A stretch of 64,000 nucleotides of DNA, taken from NCBI RefSeq assembly GCF_014649695.1, contig NZ_BMTN01000002.1, positions 62,001 to 126,000 on the forward strand, given 5' to 3'. A program made the position numbers and the translations under genes. The notes beneath the pieces were generated by a model. That model saw only the letters and a program-made list of their open reading frames with translations, was not told the DNA's origin and did no database searches. Positions 16,742 to 25,205 of the stretch are shown one piece after another; the first letter of the stretch is position 1, and each line of letters begins with the position of its first letter. The stretch is from Streptomyces kurssanovii (GTDB taxonomy: Bacteria; Actinomycetota; Actinomycetes; Streptomycetales; Streptomycetaceae).

Positions 16742-17358
16742 CGGGCTGACGGGTCACGGGCGTCCCTGATCGCCCGCGCGGTGTCAGGCTGCCGGCAGCG
16801 GGCCGGTTCCGCCTGGGTCAGCAGGGGGCTCTTGTGGCGGAGCAGCCACTGCCGGTAGGCGGCCGCCCGCAAGGCGGCCTCGCGGTAGGCGGCGGTCAGG
16901 TCCCCGTACACCGACTCGTAGAGCTCGCCCCCCGCGGGCCCGGGTCTGGAGAAGAGCAGGAGGCGGACGGCGAGGGGGTCGCCGCGGAGCGGGGGGACGG
17001 CCATGTCCTCGCGGGGCATGGACGTGGGCTGGCAGGGGGCGACGACCTCGCCGTCCGCGATCAGGGAGGCGGCCGTGTGGTAGTCGCCGTGCAGGACGGG
17101 CGGGGCGATTCCGGCCGCACCCAGTACCCGCCGCAGCCCGTCCCACTCCCCGTCCACCGTCGGATCGACCATCCAGCGGTCGTGGGCCAGATCGGCGAGG
17201 TCCACGACGGGGGCGGCGGCGGGGTGGTCCCGCGCCAGCGAGACGAACTGCGGCTCCCGTTCCACGAGTACCCGCACGCGCAGCCCGTCCGGCACCAGTA
17301 ACGGGCATCCCTCCACCTCGTGCACGAAGGCGACGTCGAGCTGGCCGGCGGCGACCAC
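16699..17358 (-). pseudogene. 5'-truncated LysR-family regulator (effector domain only)
   Basis: The 219-residue frame matches only the substrate-binding half of LysR regulators (VVAAGQLDVAFVHE, DLADLAHDRWMVDP, GEVVAPCQPTS, VPPLRGDPLAVRLLL). The N-terminal helix-turn-helix of about 80-90 residues is absent, and the space upstream is occupied by the DUF6304 gene. The frame is continuous with that gene: only its TGA and seven codons separate them. A TTA codon at 17301-17299 (residue 20) would make any translation dependent on the bldA tRNA. The 3' end overlaps the glycosyltransferase gene by 43 bases. I read it as a decaying remnant, but a coupled stand-alone sensor domain cannot be excluded. 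Confidence 0.65.
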
Positions 17359-17379
17359 CCTGTCGCGTCTGCCGCGCGC

Positions 17380-17823
17380 TCAGGCCTGGGCCGGTTCCCG
17401 CCGGCCGAGTTCGGCGCCGGGCGGCAGTTGGCGGCGGATACTGCCGAGTGCGTCGTCGAAGTCCCCGTCCGCGACGCCCGCTTCGTACGCCGCACCGCCG
17501 CAGTGCAGCGTCAGATTGAGGTCCGACCGGTCGAGGGGCGGCACACCTCCTGTGGGCTCACCCAGTGTCAGCAGACAGCTGAGAGTCGCCTGCTGGACCG
17601 TGCCGTCCGCATGGACGGGCAGGGGCATGTCCCATTCCAGGACGCAGGAGGCCAGCACCTGGGACGCCCCCGCCGCCCTGAGGGCGGCAAAGGTGGCCCC
17701 CTCGTACACAACGCCTCTGATGGATGTGCGCAGTTGGCCGCCGCTCGCCGATATGGTGACCGATTCCGCGCCCTGCCGGTCGCGGTACCAGCCCGCCCAG
17801 GCTTCCGTAGACTCCGATGACAT
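17380..17823 (-). CDS. DUF6304-like hypothetical protein
   Basis: A 147-residue acidic, soluble protein with no signal peptide or membrane helix. Recognisable stretches such as WAGWYRDRQGAESVTI, CVLEWDMPLPV and DLNLTLHCGG resemble a Streptomyces-conserved family that I believe is DUF6304; that label is from memory. Function unknown. The ATG at 17823 lacks an obvious Shine-Dalgarno. Directly downstream, in the same frame, lies the LysR effector-domain remnant. Confidence 0.6.
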   Translation of the reverse strand: MSSESTEAWAGWYRDRQGAESVTISASGGQLRTSIRGVVYEGATFAALRAAGASQVLASCVLEWDMPLPVHADGTVQQATLSCLLTLGEPTGGVPPLDRSDLNLTLHCGGAAYEAGVADGDFDDALGSIRRQLPPGAELGRREPAQA

Positions 17824-17871
17824 GCGCGGACTGTAGCGGTAGGGCCGAGCGGGCCGCGCCGCAGGTGCCCC

Positions 17872-18204
17872 TCAGGATGTGCCGGCCTCCCGGCCTGGGG
17901 CGTCGTCGGGCGAATCTCCGGACGGTCCTGCCGCCGGTCCGTCAGACGCGCCCGCTCCGCCCGGCTCCTCCGGCCGGCTCCCGCCGGACCGGGGCTGCCC
18001 GCCCGGGTCGGACCTCGCCCCGCCCTCACGGGGGACATAGAGCGGACAGTCCGGATTGCGGCAGGGACCCGGCTCCCACAACGGGACGTAGGTCCCCAGT
18101 GTCTTGTGCCGCTTCACCACCGATTCCACCGGCTGCCCGCACGCGGCGCACACATGCTGCGGGTCGTGACTCGTCCGCGGTACTTCACGTCCTTTGCTGC
18201 CCAT
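17872..18204 (-). CDS. Small zinc-ribbon protein with disordered tail
   Basis: A 110-residue protein from ATG 18204. The first 60 residues carry a two-knuckle zinc ribbon: CAACG and, about 28 residues later, CRNPDC. The remaining half is a low-complexity Gly/Pro/Ser/Asp tail (GGQPRSGGSRPEEPGG). This architecture is common among Streptomyces proteins of unknown role. It may bind RNA, DNA or only zinc. It lies 48 bases upstream of the DUF6304 gene on the same strand. Confidence 0.6.
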   Translation of the reverse strand: MGSKGREVPRTSHDPQHVCAACGQPVESVVKRHKTLGTYVPLWEPGPCRNPDCPLYVPREGGARSDPGGQPRSGGSRPEEPGGAGASDGPAAGPSGDSPDDAPGREAGTS

Positions 18205-18281
18205 ACAGCCAGAATATGTCGGTATGGACAGCTCGGACAGCTCAGCCCTCGCGGTCTGCCCCCTGTGGCCGGCGCCCGAGG

Positions 18282-18863
18282 TCAGCCTTTCCGGCCGTAC
18301 TGCGTGACGACCACGCCGTTGCCGAAGGCGCGCATCGAGGCCAGGGAGAAGGCCGACACCCGGAAGGGGGCCGCGAACATGGGGATACCGGAACCGAGCA
18401 CGACCGGGTAGGTCTTGATGACCAGTTCGTCGACCTCGTCGATCAGCTGCCCGGCGAGGTGCGCCCCGCCACAGAGGTAGATGTCGAGGCCTTCCTCCTT
18501 CTTGAGCTCCCGGACCGCGGCGGCCGCGTCGCCGGAGAGGATGCGCACGTTCGGGTCGGGTGACTCCTGGATGCTGTTCGACACCACGAACTCACGCAGA
18601 TGGGCGTACGGGCTGGTGATATCGGCCTTCAGCGCCAGGTCGTAGCTGGCGCGGCCCTGTATGACCGTGTCGTACCTGGTCTTCGGTGCGTCGTCGACAC
18701 CCAAGGCGCGGCGCACCGCGGTCGGCAGGGTGTCGGCGCATTCCTCCTTCAGATAGTCCAGGTAGTCGTCGGCCACGAGCTCCGTGAAGAAGTCCGCCTC
18801 TCCTCCCGGGCCACCGATGAAGCCGTCGACGGATGTGGCGATGAAGTAGCTGAGCTTTCGCAA
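18282..18863 (-). CDS. Dihydrofolate reductase-family (RibD C-terminal-like) protein
   Basis: A protein of 193 residues if it starts at TTG 18863, which has AGAGGA at a good distance and begins LRKLSYFIATSVDGFIGG, the standard opening of this family. A longer in-frame extension to ATG 18978 has no family-like sequence and is disregarded. Other motifs are TVIQGRASYDLAL, IYLCGGAHLAGQLIDEVDEL and PVVLGSGIPMF. These are NADPH-dependent reductases related to DHFR and RibD; substrates are mostly unknown. It lies downstream of the polyprenyl synthase on the same strand with a 145-base gap, so a shared transcript is possible. Confidence 0.8.
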   Translation of the reverse strand: MRKLSYFIATSVDGFIGGPGGEADFFTELVADDYLDYLKEECADTLPTAVRRALGVDDAPKTRYDTVIQGRASYDLALKADITSPYAHLREFVVSNSIQESPDPNVRILSGDAAAAVRELKKEEGLDIYLCGGAHLAGQLIDEVDELVIKTYPVVLGSGIPMFAAPFRVSAFSLASMRAFGNGVVVTQYGRKG

Positions 18864-19008
18864 ACCGGTCCTCTGATCGTCGGACACCGAAGAGGCCGCC
18901 GACGGCCGGGCAGGCGCTCGCACCCGGCCGGACCAGGGCCAGAACCACTTCACCCATAGTGATTCGGCCGAAGTCATGCTCGCAAGCGGTTTGAGCGGAT
19001 CAGCCGGA

Positions 19009-20040
19009 TCAGCGACTGCGGCGGGTGACGAATTCGGCCAGGGAAAGCAGATCGCCGGCCGCGGCCAGGTCCGGGACGGCGCGGGACAGCTGACCCACCG
19101 CCCGTGACATCCGGTCACCGGCGTACATCTGGGCCCAGTCCCGCCCTCCGGCCCGTTCCACCGCGTCGGCGGCGCGGCGGACGGCCGACGCGCTCATCGG
19201 CCCCCGGTACAACTCGGCCAGCTCTGCCGCCGCGGCCGTGCCGGAGGCCAGCGCGGCGACCACCGGAAGTGACTTCTTGTGCGCCGCGAGATCCGCGCCG
19301 GCCGGTTTGCCCGTCTGCTCCGGGTCGCCCCAGATCCCCATGAGGTCGTCGATGAGCTGGAACGCCAGCCCGGCCTCTCTCCCGAAGGCGTCCATCGCCG
19401 CGGCCTGCTCCTCGTCCGCGCCGGCGTACAGCGCGCCGAGGGCACAGGCGCAGCCGAGCAGGGCCCCGGTCTTGGCGGTCGCCATGGCGAGGCACTCTTC
19501 CAGGGTGACCTCGAGCGGCGGTCGTTCCTCGAAGGCGCAGTCGGCCTGCTGGCCCGCACACAGCTCGATGACGCAGGCCGCCAACCGCACGGACGCGGGG
19601 ACGGATGCCGCGTGCGGGTCCTCCGCGAGCAGCCGCAGCGCGAGCGCCGACATCGCGTCCCCGGCCATGATGGCGTCGGCGGTGCCGAAGACGCTCCAGG
19701 CCGTGGGCCGGTGCCTGCGGGTCGGATCCTCGTCGATCACGTCGTCGTGCAGCAGGGTGAAGTTGTGCGCGAGCTCCACCGCTGCGGCCGCCCGAACGGC
19801 CTGCCGCGGGTCGCCGCCCAGCGCCCGGCACGCGGCGAGCACCAGCGCCGGCCTGACGGCCTCGCCGGTGGCACCGGCGACCGGGGTGCCGTCGGACCGC
19901 TCCCAGCCGAAGTGGTACATAGCGATCCGGCGCATGGAACCGGGCAGCGACGCGATGGCTGAGCGGAGTTCGGGATCGACCGCACTCCGGGTGCGTTCGA
20001 GGAGGGCGACGGCCTCTCGGCCGTCGACGGTGTCCGACAT
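19009..20040 (-). CDS. Polyprenyl diphosphate synthase next to encapsulin
   Basis: A 343-residue trans-isoprenyl diphosphate synthase from ATG 20040. The first aspartate-rich motif is LLHDDVIDEDPTRRHRP with the usual following Arg residues, and the second is FQLIDDLMGIWGD; both bind Mg-diphosphate. A GQQADCAFEERP motif and KKSLPVV are also typical. The enzyme condenses isopentenyl diphosphate with an allylic diphosphate; chain length cannot be set by eye. A TTG at 20046 has better spacing (six bases) from the AAGGAA Shine-Dalgarno and would add two residues. It follows the shell protein gene by about 100 bases on the same strand. In Streptomyces, family 2B encapsulins are known to pair with terpenoid enzymes, so it is the likely cargo. 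No long disordered leader is visible on the protein as started here. Confidence 0.9.
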   Translation of the reverse strand: MSDTVDGREAVALLERTRSAVDPELRSAIASLPGSMRRIAMYHFGWERSDGTPVAGATGEAVRPALVLAACRALGGDPRQAVRAAAAVELAHNFTLLHDDVIDEDPTRRHRPTAWSVFGTADAIMAGDAMSALALRLLAEDPHAASVPASVRLAACVIELCAGQQADCAFEERPPLEVTLEECLAMATAKTGALLGCACALGALYAGADEEQAAAMDAFGREAGLAFQLIDDLMGIWGDPEQTGKPAGADLAAHKKSLPVVAALASGTAAAAELAELYRGPMSASAVRRAADAVERAGGRDWAQMYAGDRMSRAVGQLSRAVPDLAAAGDLLSLAEFVTRRSR

Positions 20041-20139
20041 GGTCAACTGGCGTTCCTTTCCCCGGTGGTGGCTTCTCCTCGCGGGCGGGGACACGGCGAG
20101 CGCACCGCGCCCCCGAAGGTCACGTCGTTACTCGACAGG

Positions 20140-21558
20140 TCACCGCCAACGGCTCACCTCGACGTTCTCCAGGACGCCGAGCGCGTCCGGGACGAGCACG
20201 GCCGCCGAGTAGTAGGCCGTGACCAGGTAGGAGATGATCGCCTGCTCGTCGATGCCCATGAAGCGGACCGACAGGCTCGGCTCGATCTCGTCCGGGATGC
20301 CACTCTGCCGGAGGCCGATGACGCCCTGCTCGTCCTCGCCGGTACGCATGCAGATGATCGACGTCGTCCGGGCCTCGGTGACCGGGATCTTGTTGCACGG
20401 GAAGATCGGCACGCCGCGCCAGGCGGGCACATGGTGGCCCGCCACCTCCACGCTGTCGGGCACCAGTCCGCGCCGGTTGCACTCGCGCCCGAAGGCGGCG
20501 ATGGCGCGCGGATGGGCGAGGAAGAGCTTCGAGCCCCGGCGCCGCGAGAGCAGTTCGTCCATGTCGTCCGGGCTCGGCACACCGTCGTGCGGCTGCAGCC
20601 GCTGCCCGTAGTCGCAGTTGTTGAGGAGGCCGAACTCACGGTTGTTGATGAGCTCGTGCTCCTGCCGCTCGCGCAGCGCCTCGACGGTCAGCCGCAGCTG
20701 CTGTTCCGTCTGGTTCATCGGCTGGTTGTAGAGGTCCGCGACGCGACTGTGCACCTTCAGCACCGTCTGGGCGACGCTCAGCTCGTACTCCCGGGGCGCG
20801 GCGTCGTAGTCCACGTAGGTGTGCGGCACGACCGACTCGCCGACATGGCCGGCCGACAGGTCGATCGCCGCTTCGCCGTACTTGTTGGTGCGCTGGTGGG
20901 GCAGTGCCGCCAGACCCGCCAGATGGGAGCGCAACGACTCCGCCCGGTCCGCCAGGTTGAGCACGTCGTCCCTGGTGAGCACGAGGACCGTGCAAGCGGT
21001 CGCGGCGCGGGCGGTGTACTGCCAGACCGCTTCCCGGTCCACCAGCGCCTGGTCGCCGAAGTAGGCCCCGTCGGCGAGGACTTCGACGACCGCCTCGTCC
21101 CCGTAGGGGCCCTCCCCCACCTTCTCCACCCTGCCGTGCGCCAGGAGGAAGATCCGGTCCGCCGCCTGGCCGCCGGTCGCCAGCACCTCCCCCGCCGCGA
21201 ACTCGCGCTGTTCGCACCGCTGCGCCAGCTCCGCCAGCGCCGCCTCGTCGTCGAAGTCACGCAGTGCCGGAAGCTCCCCCAGTTCGGCGGGGATCACGGC
21301 GACACGGTCGCCGGTCTGGACGAACGTCACCCGGCCGTCGCCGACCGAGTAGCTGAGGCGGCGGTTCACCCGGTACGTACCGCCCTGCACCTGCACCCAT
21401 GGCAGCATGCGCAGCAGCCACCGGGAGGTGATCTCCTGCATCTGCGGGACGGACTTGGTGGTGGTCGCGAGATTCCGTGCGGCAGCGGTACCGAGACTCT
21501 GTTGGGGTGCCTGGTCGCGAATGCCCTCGCCGACGGAACCGACCGAACCAACCGTCAT
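20140..21558 (-). CDS. Family 2B encapsulin shell protein with cyclic-nucleotide-binding domain (EshA-like)
   Basis: A 472-residue protein. Residues ~1-95 form an N-terminal arm and the first HK97-like segment ([22 protein letters not shown]). Residues ~120-215 are a Crp-like cyclic-nucleotide-binding domain ([55 protein letters not shown]). The remainder is the HK97 capsid-fold core ([75 protein letters not shown]). This is the architecture of family 2B encapsulins, including EshA of S. griseus. There is no helix-turn-helix, so a Crp/Fnr regulator label would be wrong. ATG 21558 has AGGGAG six bases upstream. It should assemble a protein nanocompartment around the polyprenyl synthase encoded next. 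Confidence 0.9.
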   Translation of the reverse strand: MTVGSVGSVGEGIRDQAPQQSLGTAAARNLATTTKSVPQMQEITSRWLLRMLPWVQVQGGTYRVNRRLSYSVGDGRVTFVQTGDRVAVIPAELGELPALRDFDDEAALAELAQRCEQREFAAGEVLATGGQAADRIFLLAHGRVEKVGEGPYGDEAVVEVLADGAYFGDQALVDREAVWQYTARAATACTVLVLTRDDVLNLADRAESLRSHLAGLAALPHQRTNKYGEAAIDLSAGHVGESVVPHTYVDYDAAPREYELSVAQTVLKVHSRVADLYNQPMNQTEQQLRLTVEALRERQEHELINNREFGLLNNCDYGQRLQPHDGVPSPDDMDELLSRRRGSKLFLAHPRAIAAFGRECNRRGLVPDSVEVAGHHVPAWRGVPIFPCNKIPVTEARTTSIICMRTGEDEQGVIGLRQSGIPDEIEPSLSVRFMGIDEQAIISYLVTAYYSAAVLVPDALGVLENVEVSRWR

Positions 21559-21628
21559 GAGACTCCCTCTCGATCATGTTCTGACCTGCGGCAGCAAGCC
21601 TCCCAGTGCGGTGTGTAAGTGCGCCATT

Positions 21629-21640
21629 ACTCAAATGAGT
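21629..21640. promoter_or_regulatory. Operator-like palindrome upstream of the encapsulin gene
   Basis: ACTCA-AA-TGAGT lies in the 148-base divergent region between the encapsulin gene and the PLP-enzyme gene, about 70 bases from either start. The regulator is unknown. Confidence 0.3.
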
Positions 21641-21706
21641 GTGACTGGGTCACCGACGACCGGGGCAGTAGCCGGACCCGTTCACACATCCGGCCAGAAT
21701 GGGTGC

Positions 21707-22639
21707 ATGTCCGAAAGAACCTCGTCCGATCCGATGGCCGCGCTGCGGCCCCGGCTGCCGTCGCCGCTGCAGCCGGTCGAGGACGAGCGCTTCTCCCGGC
21801 ACGGCGTGCGACTGGTCCTCAAGCGGGACGACCTGATCCACCCGGACCTGCCGGGCAACAAGTGGCGGAAGCTCGTACCGAACCTGCGGGCCGCGGCGGG
21901 CCGGCCGGTGCTGACCTTCGGCGGCGCGTACTCCAACCATCTGCGTGCGACGGCCGCCGCCGGCCGGCTGCTCGGCTTCCGCACGATCGGCGTCGTCCGC
22001 GGCGACGAGCTCGCCACCTGCCCACTGAACCCGTCCCTGGCCCGTTGCGCGTCGGACGGCATGCGCCTGCTGTTCGTCGACCGCGCCACCTATCGCGCGA
22101 AGGACGACCCGGGGACACTCGCCCGCATCCTCCGGGCGGCCGCGACGGACGACGTGTACGTGGTCCCCGAGGGTGGCAGCAACGCGTCGGCCGCGGCCGG
22201 CTGCGCCGGACTCGGCCGCGAGCTGCGCGGCCTCGCCGACGTGGTGTCCGTCGCCTGCGGCACCGGCGGCACCCTCGCCGGGCTGGCGGCCGGACTCGGT
22301 GACGGACAGCGGGCCCTCGGTCTCCCGGTGCTGAAGGGCGGGTTCCTCGGCGCGGCGGTACGCGCGCTGCAGGAAGAGGCTTTCGGCGGCCCCACCGGCA
22401 ACTGGTCCCTGGAGGAGCGCTTCCACTTCGGCGGGTACGCCCGTACCACTCCTGAACTCGAGGCGTTCGCGGCCGGATTCGGTGCACGCCACGGGGTTCC
22501 CGTGGAGCGCGTCTACGTCGCCAAGCTGCTCAACGGACTCGTGGAACTCGCCGCCGAAGGGGCCTTCCCGCCCGGCACGACGGTCGCGGCCGTCATCACC
22601 GGACGGGAGGACGGGCCGGGGACCGGCGTCGCCGGGTGA
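21707..22639 (+). CDS. PLP-dependent ACC deaminase / D-cysteine desulfhydrase family protein
   Basis: A 310-residue fold-type II PLP enzyme from ATG 21707. The PLP lysine lies in LPGNKWRKL, the cofactor cradle is LTFGGAYSNHLRATAA, and the phosphate-binding glycine run is ACGTGGTLAGLAAGL. Members cleave 1-aminocyclopropane-1-carboxylate or D-cysteine, releasing ammonia and a keto acid. The two activities are not distinguishable here without an alignment of the residues that separate them. Cytosolic. Divergent from the encapsulin gene and ending four bases before the convergent antiporter stop. Confidence 0.87.
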   Translation: MSERTSSDPMAALRPRLPSPLQPVEDERFSRHGVRLVLKRDDLIHPDLPGNKWRKLVPNLRAAAGRPVLTFGGAYSNHLRATAAAGRLLGFRTIGVVRGDELATCPLNPSLARCASDGMRLLFVDRATYRAKDDPGTLARILRAAATDDVYVVPEGGSNASAAAGCAGLGRELRGLADVVSVACGTGGTLAGLAAGLGDGQRALGLPVLKGGFLGAAVRALQEEAFGGPTGNWSLEERFHFGGYARTTPELEAFAAGFGARHGVPVERVYVAKLLNGLVELAAEGAFPPGTTVAAVITGREDGPGTGVAG

Positions 22640-22643
22640 CGGC

Positions 22644-24242
22644 TCAGGCGGTTTCCTCGCGGTAGGCGGCCGCCTCCTCCAGGTCGAGCCTGCGCAGCAG
22701 TTTGCGCAGCATCTCGTCGTCGATGACGCGCCGGTTCCTCAGGTCCACGAACACGTCCCGTTCCGCCGCGATCATTTCCCTCGCGAGCCGGCGGTAGGTG
22801 TCGTCGGCCGACTCGCCGGTCGCCTCGTTCACCGAACCGAGTCTCTCCCACACCGAGTTCCTGCGGCGTTCAAGCACCGCGCGCAGCCGCTGCTCCAAGG
22901 GTTCCGGCAGCCTGTTGCGTTCGTCGGCGAGCAGCTCCTCCAGACGCCGCTCGGCCGCCGCGGACGCCTGGCTCTGCGCCTGCGCCTCCGCCAGCGTCTC
23001 CGCCTGGAGGTCGCGGCCGGGGATCTTCAGCGCACGGATCAGCGGCGGCAGGGTCAGCCCCTGCACCACCAGGGTTCCGATCACGGTCGTGAAGGTGAGG
23101 AACAGGACCAGGTTGCGGGCCGGGAAGTCCGCTCCGTCCGACACCGTCAGCGGGATCGAGAAGGCGATCGCGAGCGAGACGACACCGCGCATGCCCGCCC
23201 AGCCGACGATCAGCGGCGCCGTCCAGTTGGTGTCCGGCTCGCGTTCCCTGATCCGCCGGGACAGCATGCGCGGCAGGAACGTCGCCGGATAGACCCAGAC
23301 GAAGCGCACGACCACCACGGCGAGGAACACCCCTGCCGCGTACCAGAGGGACTCCCCCACGCCGTAGTCGCCGAGCTCCCCCACGACGATCGCCAGTTGC
23401 AGCCCGATCAGCGCGAAGACGGTGGACTCCAGGACGAACGCGACCATCTTCCAGACGGCCTCCTCCTGGAGCCGGGTCGCGAAGTCGACCTGGTACGCGT
23501 GGTGGCCCAGGTAGAGCGCGACGACGACCACGGCCAGGACTCCGGAGGCGTGGACCTGCTCGGCGGCGGCGTAGGCGATGAACGGGATGAGCAGCGACAG
23601 GATGTTCTGCAGCAGCGCTTCCTTCAGGTGCGTGCGCAGCCAGTGGATGGGAACCATCAGCGCCAGACCGACGCCGACGCCGCCGACGGAGGCCAGCGCG
23701 AACTCCGCCAGCCCGTCGCCCCAGCTGGAGCCGGCTCCGATCGCGGCCGCGAGGGCGACCTTGAAGGCGGTGATCGCCGTGGCATCGTTCACCAAGGATT
23801 CACCTTGGAGGATCGTGGTGATCCGGCCGGGCAGACCGAGCCGGCGCGCGATGGCCGTCGCGGCCACGGCGTCCGGCGGCGCGATCACCGCACCGAGCAC
23901 CAGGGCCGTCGCCAGCGGCAGATCGGGCACCAGCAGATAGGCGAGGCAGCCGACCGCCACCGTCGCGAACAGGACATAGCCCACGGACAGCAGCGCGATG
24001 GGACGGACGTTGGCGCGAAGGTCGAGGTACGAACTGTCCAGCGCCGCCAGGTGCAGCAGCGGCGGCAGTACCAACGGCAGCACGATGTGCGGGTCGAGGT
24101 GGTAATCGGGAACGCCCGGCACGTACGAGGCGGCCAGCCCGGCAGCCACGAGCAGCAGCGGCGCCGGGACCGGTGTCCTTCGGGCCGCGCCGGCCACCGC
24201 CGCGCTCACCGCGATCAGCCCGACCAGCGGCAATGCTTCCAT
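22644..24242 (-). CDS. CPA1-family Na+/H+ antiporter
   Basis: A 532-residue protein with about 12 membrane helices in the first ~410 residues and a charged cytosolic tail of ~110 residues (EAQAQSQASAAAERRLEEL, then DDEMLRKLLRRLDLEEAAA). The ion-binding region reads GAVIAPPDAVAATAIARR and ILQGESLVNDATAITAF, with the conserved ND pair of NhaP/NHE antiporters; AGMRGVVSLAIAF is another family signature. It exchanges Na+ or K+ for protons. ATG 24242 is preferred over 24284 because GAGGT lies seven bases upstream. A small zinc-finger gene is divergent, 44 bases away. Confidence 0.92.
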   Translation of the reverse strand: MEALPLVGLIAVSAAVAGAARRTPVPAPLLLVAAGLAASYVPGVPDYHLDPHIVLPLVLPPLLHLAALDSSYLDLRANVRPIALLSVGYVLFATVAVGCLAYLLVPDLPLATALVLGAVIAPPDAVAATAIARRLGLPGRITTILQGESLVNDATAITAFKVALAAAIGAGSSWGDGLAEFALASVGGVGVGLALMVPIHWLRTHLKEALLQNILSLLIPFIAYAAAEQVHASGVLAVVVVALYLGHHAYQVDFATRLQEEAVWKMVAFVLESTVFALIGLQLAIVVGELGDYGVGESLWYAAGVFLAVVVVRFVWVYPATFLPRMLSRRIREREPDTNWTAPLIVGWAGMRGVVSLAIAFSIPLTVSDGADFPARNLVLFLTFTTVIGTLVVQGLTLPPLIRALKIPGRDLQAETLAEAQAQSQASAAAERRLEELLADERNRLPEPLEQRLRAVLERRRNSVWERLGSVNEATGESADDTYRRLAREMIAAERDVFVDLRNRRVIDDEMLRKLLRRLDLEEAAAYREETA

Positions 24243-24286
24243 CACACCGACCTCATGTCCGTCGTCCCCGTCGTAATCTGGCAATC

Positions 24287-24547
24287 ATGAGCGAGTGCCC
24301 CCACGTAGGAGAACTGCCGCGCCCCGAACCGGCGCCGCTGACCGATACGTGTCCGGAATGCCTGGCCGTCGGCAGTCACCCGGTCCAGCTGAGACTCTGC
24401 CTCGTCTGTGGGCACGTGGGCTGCTGCGACTCCTCACCGATGCGGCACGCGAGCGCGCACTTCCGTGAGACGGGGCACGCGGTGATGCGCAGTTTCGAGC
24501 CGGGACAGGTGTGGCGGTGGTGCTTCGTCGACGGTTCGATCGTCTGA
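24287..24547 (+). CDS. UBP-type zinc-finger protein
   Basis: An 86-residue protein made almost entirely of a ZnF-UBP domain: CPHVGELP at the start, TCPECLAVG, LRLCLVCGHVGCCDSS, then RHASAHFRETGHAVMRSFEPGQVWRWC. The paired Cys and His residues match the zinc ligands of the domain that in eukaryotes binds the ubiquitin C-terminus. Bacterial stand-alone versions have no assigned ligand. It is divergent from the antiporter gene, and the adjacency suggests a regulatory or accessory link, which is inference. Confidence 0.85.
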   Translation: MSECPHVGELPRPEPAPLTDTCPECLAVGSHPVQLRLCLVCGHVGCCDSSPMRHASAHFRETGHAVMRSFEPGQVWRWCFVDGSIV

Positions 24548-24791
24548 CGCCTGGGTACGTCAACCATCCGCCGACCCCGCTCAATTGGGCGGCGCAGACC
24601 TCTAGCCACTGTGCGTACTCATAGGCTTACATTGAGTGACACTTGTCGGCACGGGGGTCCTGGCGACACGGCACCATGGATCGCGATAGCGTCGCCAGGC
24701 CAGACCTGGCTGCGTGACCGACCGCGTAACGCACGGCCGCGGGGCCTCTGCCCCCGGCCCGGAAAGAGCTTGTGCCACCTTGGAGGTGAGG

Positions 24792-25205
24792 GTGTCCCAT
24801 ATTGCAGGCGAGCCCGGGACCCAGGACTTCGTGGAAGTCCGGCTGCCCGCTGCGGGTGCCTACCTGTCCGTACTGCGAACGGCCACCGCCGGCCTCGCAG
24901 CGCGCTTGGACTTCACCCTCGACGAGATCGAGGACCTGCGGATCGCGGTGGACGAGGCGTGCGCGATCCTGCTGCAGCAGGCCGTCCCGGGGTCCGTCCT
25001 GAGCTGTGTGTTCCGGCTCGTCGACGACTCGCTGGAGGTGACGGTCTCCGCGCCCACGACCGACGGCCGGGCGCCGGAGCGTGACACGTTCGCCTGGACG
25101 GTGCTCTCCGCACTGGCCGGCAAGGTCGACTCGTCGGTCGCCGACGACCGCACGGTCGCCATCAGTCTGTACAAGCAGCGCGGCGCGGGACCCGGGCCGG
25201 CGTGA
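24792..25205 (+). CDS. prsH: Anti-sigma factor of SigH (RsbW-like kinase fold)
   Basis: A 137-residue protein from GTG 24792, chosen because GGAGG lies five bases upstream; a farther GTG at 24714 would add 26 unlike residues. It has the GHKL/RsbW-type fold with the N-box IEDLRIAVDEACAILL. It should bind and inhibit the SigB-like sigma factor encoded immediately downstream, whose GTG overlaps this stop by four bases. In S. coelicolor the equivalent SigH antagonist is called PrsH/UshX. The upstream 244 bases probably hold the operon promoters and an inverted repeat (CTGGCGAC...GTCGCCAG, 24660-24698). Confidence 0.85.
   Translation: MSHIAGEPGTQDFVEVRLPAAGAYLSVLRTATAGLAARLDFTLDEIEDLRIAVDEACAILLQQAVPGSVLSCVFRLVDDSLEVTVSAPTTDGRAPERDTFAWTVLSALAGKVDSSVADDRTVAISLYKQRGAGPGPA

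Noticed and set aside
20140-21558. Calling this protein a Crp/Fnr transcription factor
   Set aside because: It has the cyclic-nucleotide domain but no helix-turn-helix. The flanking sequence fits an HK97-like encapsulin shell instead.
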